From NCBI RefSeq assembly GCF_013368755.1, contig NC_049561.1:558001-622000 (forward strand): 64,000 bases of DNA. The letters run 5' to 3'. Both the position numbers and the translations under genes were made by a program. The notes below the pieces were generated by a model. It worked only from the letters and a program-made list of their open reading frames with translations. It did no database searches and was not told where the DNA came from. This stretch comes from Talaromyces rugulosus. Its lineage: Eukaryota > Ascomycota > Eurotiomycetes > Eurotiales > Trichocomaceae. Positions 53,149 through 63,782 of this stretch are shown here, one piece after another (the first letter of the stretch is position 1; each line of letters begins with the position of its first letter).

Positions 53149-54291
53149 TCATTGGGTTTGCTCTTTGTCAGACTGTTTCTCAGTCTCCTTTTCCTTTTTT
53201 GTATGGGTAGCATTTAGCTTCGGGGGTGAAATTGGATTCCCTTCAGCGGTTTTGGTAGCTTTGCACTCGGTGGCATAATGGCCAGTACGATTACAACGAT
53301 AGCAGGTCACTGTCGACTTGTCCTTGTTCTTTGAGAAGGATTTCTGCTTCTTCTGAGATTTCTCTCGGTCGTTGTGATCTGATCTATATTTTCGCTTTCG
53401 AGTCGGCTTCGAGTCGGAACCTTCTTGGTTCCGAGTCGGACCTTGGCCTCCGGAGCGATTGTTATTCTCATTTTCGGCTTTCCTTTCCAATCTCCGCTCT
53501 TGCTTCTCGATTTGATACAATCGTTGAGCGGTAGTAATTAGGTCCGGAAGCTTCGCTGGGAGCGTACCCATTCTCGTGATATCCGAACGGATCTTTGGCA
53601 ACAGCTTTGCCAGGAAGATTCGATATTTGAAGAGGTCTTCGGCCGGTGGAGGCCCGCCACTTCCTTCTCTCGCTTTCTCGTAGAGAATCGAGAATTTGGA
53701 ATAAAAAGCCTCAGGGTCTTGTCCATTTGACTGTGTTAGGCTTAATAAAGCCATAGCGCTGTTGATTCCTCGGTTCTGGGGGGATTCAATCTGGTCCTCC
53801 AACCAGGTTCGGAAATCGTCAAAGGTAAAAGATTGCAAGTTAATCGAATTTTTCTTCTCTCTCCATTGGATGCGGTGGTCTCCATCAAGCCAAGCGGCAG
53901 CATATTGGACTTTACTTGCTTCGTCGGGGTAGGACCGGGGACGACTTGAGATGTTGTTTTCCACATCCTCAATCCATTCCTCGAATTCCTTGATTGATTT
54001 TGAAGCGAAGCGCTTGGGGTCTGGAACCTTGGTGTCACGACGTTCGCTGGTAGTCGCGTGCGACGGTCCGGTGGTTCTGAGTCCTTGTATAAGGGCCTGC
54101 AGCATCTCCATGGTCATGTTGACCTGTGGAACAGCTTGTGGAGGTAATTCTTCGGAAGTCGCATCCTGCGCCGGTTCAGTACTGGTATGGTCCTGAGCCT
54201 CTTCCTCCTCGTGTACAAATCCCGGGTTAGGAACTGGAACAGTTCCCGGTTCATCCGGTGTTGGAGAAGTCATGCCTCGTGTAGTCACCAT
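53149..54291 (-). CDS. Inner Gypsy Gag polyprotein
   Basis: 380 codons from the ATG at 54291. Residues 90-260 form a capsid-like domain (KEFEEWIEDVENNI, TFDDFRTWLEDQIESP, DPEAFYSKFSILYEKAR, LFKYRIFLAKLLPKIRSDI). Basic low-complexity follows, then a CCHC knuckle CYRCNRTGHYATEC at 330-343. The stop is TGA at 53151-53149, and pol continues in frame directly after it. Its linker contains the element-specific PTRNQEGSDSKPTRKR repeat. Intact. Confidence 0.92.
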   Translation of the reverse strand: MVTTRGMTSPTPDEPGTVPVPNPGFVHEEEEAQDHTSTEPAQDATSEELPPQAVPQVNMTMEMLQALIQGLRTTGPSHATTSERRDTKVPDPKRFASKSIKEFEEWIEDVENNISSRPRSYPDEASKVQYAAAWLDGDHRIQWREKKNSINLQSFTFDDFRTWLEDQIESPQNRGINSAMALLSLTQSNGQDPEAFYSKFSILYEKAREGSGGPPPAEDLFKYRIFLAKLLPKIRSDITRMGTLPAKLPDLITTAQRLYQIEKQERRLERKAENENNNRSGGQGPTRNQEGSDSKPTRKRKYRSDHNDREKSQKKQKSFSKNKDKSTVTCYRCNRTGHYATECKATKTAEGNPISPPKLNATHTKKEKETEKQSDKEQTQ

Positions 54292-54333
54292 CGTCTCGGA
54301 GTCGATTCGGATCCTCGTGGAAGCGGTTTATAA

Positions 54334-54662
54334 TGTAAAGTGGGTGGTGTCTGAAAGACTTATATATGAGGGAGTTGGAACCTACTGGGCTCTGAGGGGG
54401 TTCCTACTAGGAGTCGAGGCAGTATATAAAGTAAATAGATATGGGTTATATTGATATAGAATAAACCGCTTGAGCCCCTTCATCCTGGGGGATGGGGTCT
54501 CAAGCTTATAAGCCTGATCTAGATGAGATCCTACTTCCTAACAGGGTTATATTCACCGAGCATGAGGGGTAGATGCATCCTTTGTGATGTATCAACTCAA
54601 CCCGCGGAGGATATGCAGGCCTTTGTAAGCCGGATCGGCATCCCCGAGCCTGGCACTTCACA
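54334..54662 (-). repeat. 5' LTR of inner Gypsy element (element orientation)
   Basis: 329 bp, the partner of 47386-47714, followed on the plus strand by TSD CTGCA. Confidence 0.92.
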
Positions 54663-55329
54663 CTGCACTGATTACACACCTAATATGCCTAACTTTAAAG
54701 ATATAAAGATAAATATAACAGTATTTTCCTTTCCTGATAGTAGAGCTAGGGAAATATAATATCATTCTTAGATAAATGTAGATAACAGAGCATAGTGTCT
54801 TAATAGACTATCACTATTATTAATTATTTTAGCTAGAAGAGGTTTCTCTAAAAAATAAGCTGTTATCTAAGTAAGACCTCTTTATCCCTAAAGTAATCCT
54901 TTCTTAACTAAAGAAAGTTTCTATAGAGTATTAGAAGGATACTGATTGATGAGATAGTCTTTTTAATAAAGAAATTAGATAGGAGGCTACTAGTAAAGCA
55001 CTATGTGAGACTATATCTGTGGATATTATCTCTAGATCACATTGGACTAGCCACCGAAAGGAACAGCTTATAGTGTTAGTAAAGATGAATTAATAGTTGA
55101 GTAGTACACATAATAATCTCTTTAAAGAAAAAATAAATCCAGTATATCACTAGAAATAAGCTAAGCCTGTGAAATCAAAGCCTAAGGTATAGATAGCACT
55201 TATTAGGGCTATAGGATTTATAAGATGCTTGAAGGATAAGAATATAACCATCTTTATAATAAGCTTCTATGAAATTAAAAAGGTTATATAGAATAAATAG
55301 AAAGACTATTTAGGAATTAAGAATAGACT
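54663..55329 (+). pseudogene. Outer element protease/RT linker, RIP-decayed
   Basis: Begins with the second copy of TSD CTGCA and resumes the outer protease frame (CTDYTPNMPNFKDIKINITV). It continues AT-rich and stop-ridden until the hAT insertion. Confidence 0.7.
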
Positions 55330-58300
55330 TCCGCATAACCCATTTTGGGTCGAAGGTCACGACCCAAAACCCAACCCGGTCTGGGTCTGGGTCGAAGCTT
55401 CATAACCCAGGCCCAACCCAGGCCCAGTCACTGGGGCCCCAGAAAACCCAGAAATAACCCATTTCGACCCAGTTCCGGCATAAATTATGGTATAATTATT
55501 TAAATTACACGCCGTCATTTTTCCCGTTTTGATGTTTACACTGAAATAGAACACTTTCTACCAGGAAATCAATGAAATCTTTAAGGAATTTCTTAAATAT
55601 GAAAAGGGCATATCGAATTCACTGTTGCTTATCTTTTACAATGCCTCGTTCTACATGGAAAGGCCGTATCTACGGTGTGGTGGGAAAATGCGCATCTATC
55701 GTCGTACCGATGTAGTTATATATGTTAAACATATATTCACACATTATACATTTCTACATGAATCAAATAAATATTTCGGGGAATATTAGAATGTATTGAA
55801 CTGTTTAAATGTTCTACTGTTGTCAGAATATCAAACCGTTCTATTGATAATTCCGACGCTTGTCAGAATACCTAGATATCTACATTTAAGTCGAAGGCTT
55901 CAACTTTGAAAGTAGGACGGGATGAATTTTTTTGGCTAGGCTTGGGGAAACTGGGGTGGGAATTGGGGTTTGACTGGGGTTTGACTGGGCCTTGACTGGG
56001 TTCTCTGGGTTGTCTCTGGGCTATTACTGGGTTATTACAGGGATAATGCATTAGGTCCACATAATATCAGTATACCAAACCAATGAATGAGAGGACAAGG
56101 ATTCATTCCATCTGACATATCAATTAACTTGACTTTCTCATTTTTCTCATTTTTCTAATTGTAGTGCTTTTCCATCTCAGTATGTTATTCATATTTTCCC
56201 TTTACCTCTCCCCTTCGTGATGCTTACATATCTTTTGTCATGTCTCAAAGCCAGCTTTCCGACTTCACATCGTCACTTTATAGTGGAGATATTGATGATC
56301 TTCCATCTCTCTCAACGCAACAAATCACTCCATCCGCAAGTCATCATACAATTGATTCTGGCTTCCACCGGCCAGATGACCTCCTCGTTCCTCCTTCTTT
56401 GATACGTGTTGGACCTGATCGCCGGAATAGGTTTGTTCTCTACGACAAGATGTCACACAACGAGTTTATCGACTGGTGGTTACAGACGGACTATGGGCGG
56501 AAAAGAAAGATCAACTGGGATTCACATCGCCACACGGTGATCTGGAATAGCTACAACCAGGTTGCTGAGGGTGTAGATGGCACACCAAAGGTCATGTGCA
56601 AACGCTGTGGAAAGATTCTTGAGCATCCTTATTCCCTGAGTCTGAACAGTTCCGGCAAAGCGCAGTATCACGGCACATCAACAATCCAGAAACATCTGAA
56701 GACAGCTGGGTGCCTACGGTCGGAGAAGGGAAAGAAGGCAGAGATTACAAAGTTTCTCCAAAAAGAGGTATGTTTTAGACTGTGAAACGATACTTAGATA
56801 CTAATCTATGGTATGTCTTCCTAGGGCGAAATCTCAGCAGATATACCCTTTTTACAAGAGGACTGGGAAGACGATATCTTGCAATTCCTGACTCTCAATC
56901 GGCTACCATTCCACCTCATCGAGCATCCATCATTTAAGCGGATTATCTACAAAGCGCGTTCTGCTCTTGTCGCTCCAGTGATCCCGTCTGCCGATACAAT
57001 CCGTCGCCGATTAGGGAGCTTGGTCAAAGACCGGCAGCAGCGGGTTCTTCGTACGCTACCTGCTGGTTCAAAGATATCTATTGCGCTTGACTGTTGGACA
57101 TCTCCATTCTCGCAGGCATTTATGGCGATCACTGGTTATTTTATCGACAGTGATTGGGTTTATCGTGAGGTGCTTCTTGGTTTTAAGCCACTTCACGGTA
57201 CACATACGGGGTCTTACTTAAGTGGTGTTCTGATGGAAACCCTGGTAGAGAACAACATTGAAGATAGAGTGTTTGGGCTGACCACAGATAATGCATCAAA
57301 CAATAAGGCATTAGCTGCGTCTCTCCAACAAGCTTTATCAGATGGTGTCATTATTACACGAATACCATGCCTTGCCCATGTTATCCAGCTCAGTCTTAAT
57401 CAGCTTCTTGTTCGGATTAAGGCAGTTCCATCCAATGAATCCGCGGAGACAAAGTGGACAGAGAGTCAGTCCAGGCTGGTTCAAGAGAATGCGAAGCAAT
57501 GTCAGATCTCTTCTACATTGAACAAAGTACGTTATCTTGCAATTTATATAAATGCAAGCCCCCAGCGCCGAGAGACATTCTACAATCTTCAGACAACAAA
57601 CGTCAAGATTGTTCCCATCCAAGATGTGAAAACACGATGGAATTCTACATTTCTTATGCTTCGCCGGGCCAAACGGCTACGTGCTATCTTCTCTTTATTT
57701 TGTGCAGAGTATGACTGTGAGGAGATGCTACTTAGCGAGCACGAGTGGCGCCAAATTGACTATCTTCTCTGTATCACTGAGCCGTTCTTCGATTATACAA
57801 CCCAGTTATCAAAGACTCGAGACGTCACTGCCCACTATGTGTTCAAGATTTACAACCGACTTTTTGATCATCTTGAGCGATCACAGACACAGCTACAACG
57901 GAAGCGTGTCCCATGGAAGAAACAAATGCTGGACGCACTGGACGCTGGACGGACCAAGCTTGATGAGTACTACGCTCAAACCGATACTATTCGAGGGCAT
58001 ATCTATGCCGTCAGTACGATGCTTGCACCAGTGAATAAATTTAGATTCTTTCTCTCTAGCGATTGGGATCAGAAGTGGCGAGATATCTATCGCAACGCCT
58101 TTCAGCAAGCCCTCATCCCATACCAAGCGCAAGTAAAAAGTCAAAGCCAGGATGCATACAGCTCTCACACTGCAGCTCAACCAAGCTCAAGGCTGGAGGA
58201 GATGCTTGATGGAAAGGATATACAGCCACGAGCGATGACTGATGAAATTAGTCAATATCTTGATAGTGGTCAGTGATTATCCACTACCTATGTATTGCTA

Positions 58301-59131
58301 GTTCACTAATCTTAAACTAGATACTGTTTCTGTTGGGCCACTTATCTTTTGGAAAGAGCATCAATATCGCTTTCCAGCTATTGCCGCCCTTGCGCGAGAT
58401 GCGCTCTCCTTCCCAGCCACTGGTGCAGGAGTGGAACGCCTCTTTAATACTGCTCGAGATGTTTGTCACTATCGTCGTGGGAGAATGAAGACCGAGACGA
58501 TTGAGGAGTTGATGATGTTTCTTTGTACATCCAAATTCGATATAGAGGCACAGGAAGCAAAGCTTCTTGAAAAATTCTTCTCACAGGATGAGCTTGAGGC
58601 GGCGAAAGAAGAAAGGGAAGAGAAGCTTAACAAGGATGAGATCAATCCAATTAGTGATACAGAGGAGCAAGAGGATGAGCTAGAAAATGGACCAGAGAAT
58701 GAAATGGAGGATATAGGACTAGATACGACTTCCTTATCTGCTGCTGAACCAGATAGTCCAGGCTCACCGTCATTACCACCAACCTGTACACAGACACGGG
58801 TATCAGGGCGGAAACGTAAGAGCCGGGAAGATGATATATTTGAATATCATTAGTTAAATATGTAAATTCTAAATAAAGGCTTTTCTTTTACCTTTTTTCC
58901 TAATAAATCTGTAAAGTAAATACTCAAAAATACAACTACAAAATGCATAAGTTATGCAATTAGAATTCTTGGTATATTTGTTATGTTTGTAACCCAATTT
59001 GGGGCCCCAGGCCCAGTACTGGGTTACCCAGTCCAACCCAGACCCATTACTGGGTCGACATGTTTGACCCAAAACCCAACCCAGTCTGGGTTGGGTCTGG
59101 GTTGGGTCTGGGTTTTACTGGGTCGTGCGGA
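55330..59131 (+). mobile_element. hAT DNA transposon, apparently intact
   Basis: 3,802 bp. Ends TCCGCATAACCCA and (reverse) TCCGCACGACCCA, flanked by AGACT on both sides (55325-55329 and 59132-59136). Both subterminal regions are packed with ACCCA/TGGGT words (55,335-55,480 and 55,915-56,030 on the left; 58,990-59,125 on the right), probably transposase-binding sites. It encodes a full BED-hAT transposase. hAT elements normally duplicate 8 bp; only 5 bp are visible here, which may reflect later mutation of the RIP-prone host. Confidence 0.85.
56240..58853 (+). CDS. hAT-family transposase
   Basis: Three exons (56240-56767, 56825-58268, 58321-58853) with in-phase introns of 57 and 52 bp encode 834 residues without stops. 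The N-terminal BED-type zinc finger has CKRCGKIL with a following TIQKHLKTAGC. The RNase H-like core has KISIALDCWTSPFSQAFMAITGYF and FGLTTDNASNNKAL. The all-alpha insert is interrupted by DVKTRWNSTFLMLRRA, a hAT signature. The C-terminal dimerisation block reads PAIAALARDALSFPATGAGVERLFNTARD. The acidic tail ends in a basic patch (GRKRKSRED). Probably functional, so this copy could be autonomous. Confidence 0.9.
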
Positions 59132-60404
59132 AGACTAATTAAGAAGCTAACTAAGATTAGATAGAAATTATCTGAGAGATATCAGGAATATATAGATGTA
59201 TTCTTTAAATAGGAATTAGATAAGTTTTCAGATTATAAAGACTATAATTATTGGATTGAGCTAATCAGCAAGTAAGAGCTAGATTACAGCTCTTTATACT
59301 AAATGAACCTAAAAGAGCTTGAGGCTGTATGAGAATATATCCTAGATAATCTAAATAAAGGTTTTATTGTGTCTAGTAATATACTCTTTATATTATTAAT
59401 TCTTATAGTAACCAAGCTAGATAGAGGATTTTAATTTTGTGTGGATTATTAGAAGCTGAATACTTTAACTAAGAAAGACTAATATTTACTGTTGCTAATT
59501 AAAGAAGTTTTTAAGTGGTTGAGTAAGGCAAAGATATTCACTAAATTGGATATATGGTAAGGTTTCTATTACATTAGAATGAGCTTGGAGTCAGAGGACT
59601 TGACAATCTTTTGATATCAATATGGAATATATAAGTATAAGGTGATGCTTTTTGGGTTAATAAATAGACTAGTAACTTTTTAGTGATTGGTGAATAACAT
59701 CTTTATGGACTGTCTTGACAAATTTCTAGTAGTATTTATTGATGATCTATTGATTTACAGTGAGAATAAGTTTGAGCATCAGGTATATGTGAAATTTATG
59801 CTGAAAAGATTAAGAGCAGCTGGGCTGCAGGCTGTAATCTATAAATATGAATTCTATATCAAAACTATACAGTATCTAGGATTTATTGTTATGCTAGAAA
59901 AAATTAAGGTTGATCTAATTAAGATTAATACTATTCTAAAATGGATAATTCTAGGAACTGTGTGAAGAGTATAATTGTTTCTAGGGTTCTGTAATTTCTA
60001 CTGGAAGTTTATATAGGAATATAGTTGGATAGCTAAATTTCTGAATTGTTTAACTTGGGTAGATGTTCTTTTTATCTGGGATAATAACTGCAAACTGGTA
60101 TTTGAGAAGCTAAAGAAGTTATTAACTAAGGCTCTAGTGTTATATCACTATTAATCAGAATAATTGATATATGTAGAAACAGATGCCTTTAATGGGATGG
60201 TTATAATAGTTTTATCGCAGTGTTATAAGAATAACAAATGGCATCTAGTAATATTCTATTTAACAATAATAATGCTAGTTGAGAGGAACTACAACATTTA
60301 TGATAAAAAGATACTCATAATTATCAAGGCCCTGAAAGAATAGAGACCCAAGTTAATAAGGCTTTAAAAGGAGAAATAATTTAAGATTCTATCTAATTAC
60401 TAAG
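59132..60404 (+). pseudogene. Outer element reverse transcriptase / RNase H, RIP-decayed
   Basis: Begins with the second AGACT. Near 59,690-59,940 the palm and thumb are readable: FLVVFIDDLLIYSENKFEHQ then TIQYLGFIV, so the catalytic pair lies in FIDD. RNase H text follows near 60,170-60,350. Stops and frame breaks throughout. Confidence 0.8.
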
Positions 60405-60661
60405 TGTTAGGGTCTTAGCCCCTGGGATACTCAGGCTTCGCTCTCGTAGAATAACCGCACCTGGTCCGCACCTGGTTCGCCATAGAAGAACCCCCTGACG
60501 CTACACCAGATTCGCTAGGGCGCCCCCGGGACCCACACTCGCCTGTATCGACATTCGACAATGCGAACCCCTGCGAACCTTTTCCTTCTCTTTCTCACGT
60601 TCGAATCTACTCAATTCCTGGACCTACATAAGGCCAGTAAGACGGGACCTAGCCCGTAACA
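60405..60661 (-). mobile_element. Solo LTR B (257 bp), inverted copy of solo LTR A
   Basis: TGTTAGGGTC...GCCCGTAACA, perfect TSD CTAAG (60400-60404 and 60662-60666). It is the reverse complement of 45470-45726, nearly or fully identical. Confidence 0.92.
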
Positions 60662-61727
60662 CTAAGCTCTTGAATACTTCATATCTATAAAGTTATTAAA
60701 CATCCAATAGATAAAATAGTATAAATTCTTATATAAGTTTTACTTCACTCTAAAATATTAACTAGACAAAACTAATATACTTACAAACACCTTGACCCGA
60801 TAATATAGTAATAAAATAGACAATCTAGACTATTAGAAAAGGATTCTACTTTTAAAAAAAGTTTTAGATAGCAGAATTATTAAGAAACTAAACTATAGAA
60901 AGTATTTATAGGCTGATAACCTGGGAATAAAAATCTATATAGTTATAACTAGGACTGATCTGGTACCTTATGCTATAATAGCTAATAAATAATATACTGC
61001 TATAGCTAAAATAAAAAAATAAGTAGAGTACTCAGGAGAGGACTGGTAAATTATTAATAAGATAGTACTATTTAAAGGCTGCTTATATGTTTCTAAGGAA
61101 GGAGATCTATGTATATATTTATTAGATAAGATCTATTACCAACTATTTACTGCTTATTCTAGAAGGATAAAAACTTGGAGCTTAGTTAAAAAATATTATT
61201 ATTAGGAGTTATAGAATAAGAATATGAATTGTTATTTAGATAATTATATAGTATATAAGTAGATAAATACTTAGAGAGATCTATTTTCTAGACTACTAAA
61301 TCTATTACCTATTCTAGATTAATCTTAGCAATATATTTTAATAGATTTTATAACTTACCTGTAGGACTATAAAGGATATAATATAATATTTATGATTATA
61401 GATTAACTTAGTAAAACATTAATATTAATATCTTATTAGAAAGAGACTATGGCTAAAGAAATAGCCTAGTTATAGTTAAAGAATATACTCTACTAGACAG
61501 GACTCTCTAACTCTATTATATTAGACAGAGATAGTTAATTTATATTAAAATTCTGATCAGAGATATGCTACTGCTTTAGAATTAAGCTAAAGCTATTAAC
61601 TACCTATTATTCTTAGACTAATAAATAGACAGAGATTGCCAATCAGTATTTATTACAGAAGCTAAGAGTATTTATAAACTATATATAAGATAACTGGTTA
61701 GACTGATTACTGATGATGGATTATATA
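60662..61727 (+). pseudogene. Outer element integrase, RIP-decayed
   Basis: AT-rich, no open frame. Integrase-like order is inferred from position and from short matches such as the LDRDS-like region near 61,525. The segment ends at solo LTR C. Confidence 0.55.
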
Positions 61728-62384
61728 TGTCATAAGAATCGTGAACGCTCAGCCAATCGATAAGTAGCGGACGCTACTTACATAAGCAAGCTGCCTGAAA
61801 CTCCTATGGAGTAGACTTGCTAATTGTAGGAACGAAGACGGAAGTGACTACACGAGAACTCACGTGATCTGGACAGTGCAGATGCACTGGTTTAGTGAAG
61901 ACACACCAGGTGGATATACACCCTAAATGGTGCGGCTGCACCATTTCCGTGCAAATACACTTAGTGCAGAACCACCTACCCTGTGCGAGTACACCCGGTG
62001 CGGATGCACCCCAGCGGTGCGCATGCACCATGTCAGTGGAAGTGCACCATGGCACGTGACTATGCAGGTAACATAGCCAAACATAGCCAGACTATGTTTG
62101 GATATGTCAACAACATAGCCAACAGAGCATCGACTATGCTCGCTATGTTTAGGATCAGCTATATAAGGACACTCATTTACCATCATGTATCTAGCTCATT
62201 GTGTTTTATTCTCTCAAGCAAATAGCATATTACTATTACTCTTCAACATACTTTGCAGCCTATCATTGCGATAGTACTCTACTTATCCTAGGATTGCCTT
62301 ACACAACGTTCTCATCTTGCCTTCTGTTAGCAGAATACCCACCCCGATTCACATCTTGGTGACGAGTTGTTGAACCGATTGACA
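61728..62384 (+). mobile_element. Solo LTR C (657 bp), probably Copia-type
   Basis: TGTCATAAGAATC...CCGATTGACA, flanked by ATATA (61723-61727 and 62385-62389). Less AT-rich than the host. It holds a CCAAT word, a TATA-like CTATATAAGG near 62,159 and a cluster of TGCACC/GGTGCA words at 61,880-62,055. When removed, the outer integrase text reads on. The TSD is AT-rich, so chance is a little higher than for the other insertions. Confidence 0.75.
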
Positions 62385-63173
62385 ATATAATAGCAACTTT
62401 ACCTTAAGAGTCAATTAGACTGTCACCATTTATGGTTAAGAGAAGATACTAGCCATATATCTTATTTAATTAGAAGTTACTTAAACTACTAAAGAAACTA
62501 ATCTTAAATAAAGAGAATATTAAGTCATAACTAGGTTGAATACATAGTGTCTAGAAAGTAGTGAGGATAAATCTCTAGAAGAGTTAGGAGTGATAGTAAT
62601 TAATAGTCAATAGAAAGCGCTGACTACTTAACTTTGATGTAGATAATTATATCATAGTTACTACAAAGTACTGAGAAATAGAGTGGCTTAGTAGGAAGCT
62701 AGACATCTAGGTAAATAGTCTATACTGAATTAAGAAGTGAATTGGCAACTCTTTTGAATTAGAATTACTAGATAGAATCAATATGTATTCTATATTTTTA
62801 CTAGAGAAACTGAGGCGAGCAATAATCATAGAATTATTACTAGGACAGCTGGAAGAGCTAATAGAATCTATTGAGATGAATAGACAGGATGAGTAGATAG
62901 TTAAAAAAGTATTAGATGTCTGGGTATACTAGAAAAAGCTTTATTATTAAATAAAATAGTTAGATTATAATATTGATATAGAGTGATACTTAGCTGGAAA
63001 TTTTAAGAATACTTCTATTATATTAAAAAAGTACTATAACTGCTATTTAGAAAAGTCAGGACCACTGAAATACCTCTAGGAATGGTTGAAGGTAGTAAAG
63101 AAAAATAGATTTATGCTAGATAGGGGAGATAATAGTATATTTAAGGATAAGTATGGCCTAGAAGGGGGAGTAA
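62385..63173 (+). pseudogene. Outer element integrase C-terminus, RIP-decayed
   Basis: Resumes the integrase frame (ESIRLSPFMVKRRY, a decayed form of the usual SPF...GY block). It continues as a linker to the polypurine tract at 63,160-63,170. A C-terminal chromodomain-like segment may lie near 62,900-63,060 but is too mutated to call. Confidence 0.6.
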
Positions 63174-63426
63174 TATGATGGTCCTGACCCAGGCCTTGGG
63201 AACTAGTAGTGGCGGCCTGAGGTATTACCAAAGAAAAGGAACTGAGAGCGGTACTGAGATAGGAATAATCTTATACGGAACTATAAAAGGAATAGATTAA
63301 TGTACACAAAGGAATATTTCTTATGTAACTAGTGGGAGAGGTTCTTTCTCTTCCTTTTTCTCTTCTTATGTTTGGTTTTCTCGTTGCAGAGTACTCTTAG
63401 AGGATAGGAATCGACTCGTCGTCACA
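63174..63426 (+). repeat. 3' LTR of outer Gypsy element
   Basis: 253 bp, starts TATGATGGTCC and ends CGTCACA, followed by TSD CCGAT. Matches the 5' LTR apart from transitions typical of RIP. Confidence 0.88.
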
Positions 63427-63431
63427 CCGAT

Positions 63432-63782
63432 ACGGAAATAGGGGAATAAGGATTCCCATGTTGTACAAGAACTCAGATTATTGACGAGGCAGACTAATTG
63501 CCACACCTTCTCGAGACCCCGAGATGGAGCCTTATAAGCTTGAGGCCTTACCCGGGTTTCCGGAGGCCTCAAGCGGTGTATTCTGTACAAGAATATCATC
63601 TACTTTTACTGCATAATTATATAGTACCTCGACACCTAGTCGTCACCTAGTAGGTTCTATGTAACTCGATTAGTCATTCCAGACAACCACTGGAGCAGGC
63701 TACTTGCCTGCTTTACAACAATTTATTAAAAACTAAGGTTCAAATCTTAGTATATTGATTCATAGGAATAAAAGCATATAGA
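63432..63782. repeat. LTR-like fragment and AT-rich flank
   Basis: Right flank of the outer element. 63,625-63,740 resembles 42,480-42,600, probably the end of one LTR family followed by decayed internal DNA. Confidence 0.4.

Larger units (their letters stand above)
47386..54662 (-). mobile_element. Inner Ty3/Gypsy chromovirus, recent, RT core deleted
   Basis: 7,277 bp bounded by 329-bp LTRs that look identical over their whole length and by TSD CTGCA (47381-47385 and 54663-54667). Coding order on the minus strand is gag (54291-53149), TGA, pol part 1 (protease and RNase H, no RT palm) and pol part 2 (integrase with chromodomain, to 49847). A polypurine tract (on the minus strand, AGGAGGGATGGAT) abuts the LTR at 47,715. 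About 2.1 kb between pol and the 3' LTR carries a spliced gene on the opposite strand. Base composition is normal, so it escaped RIP. Confidence 0.93.
45229..63426 (+). mobile_element. RIP-decayed Ty3/Gypsy retrotransposon, host of five nested insertions
   Basis: TSD CCGAT flanks it at 45224-45228 and 63427-63431. LTRs at 45229-45743 (interrupted) and 63174-63426 are both 253 bp once the nested solo LTR and its TSD copy are removed. A polypurine tract (AGAAGGGGGAG, 63160-63170) precedes the 3' LTR. Subtracting nested insertions leaves about 5.9 kb. The internal DNA is AT-rich, with stop codons throughout. Gag remains at about 46,430-46,800, a zinc knuckle near 46,990, protease near 47,240, RT around 59,330-59,960 (FIDDLLIYS), RNase H about 60,170-60,350 and integrase about 61,090-62,450. 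TpA enrichment points to RIP. It is dead. Confidence 0.88.

Noticed and set aside
63735..63752. A tRNA-like T arm (CTAAG, GTTCAAAT, CTTAG)
   Set aside because: No acceptor, D or anticodon arm can be drawn around it. It lies in decayed LTR-flank DNA.
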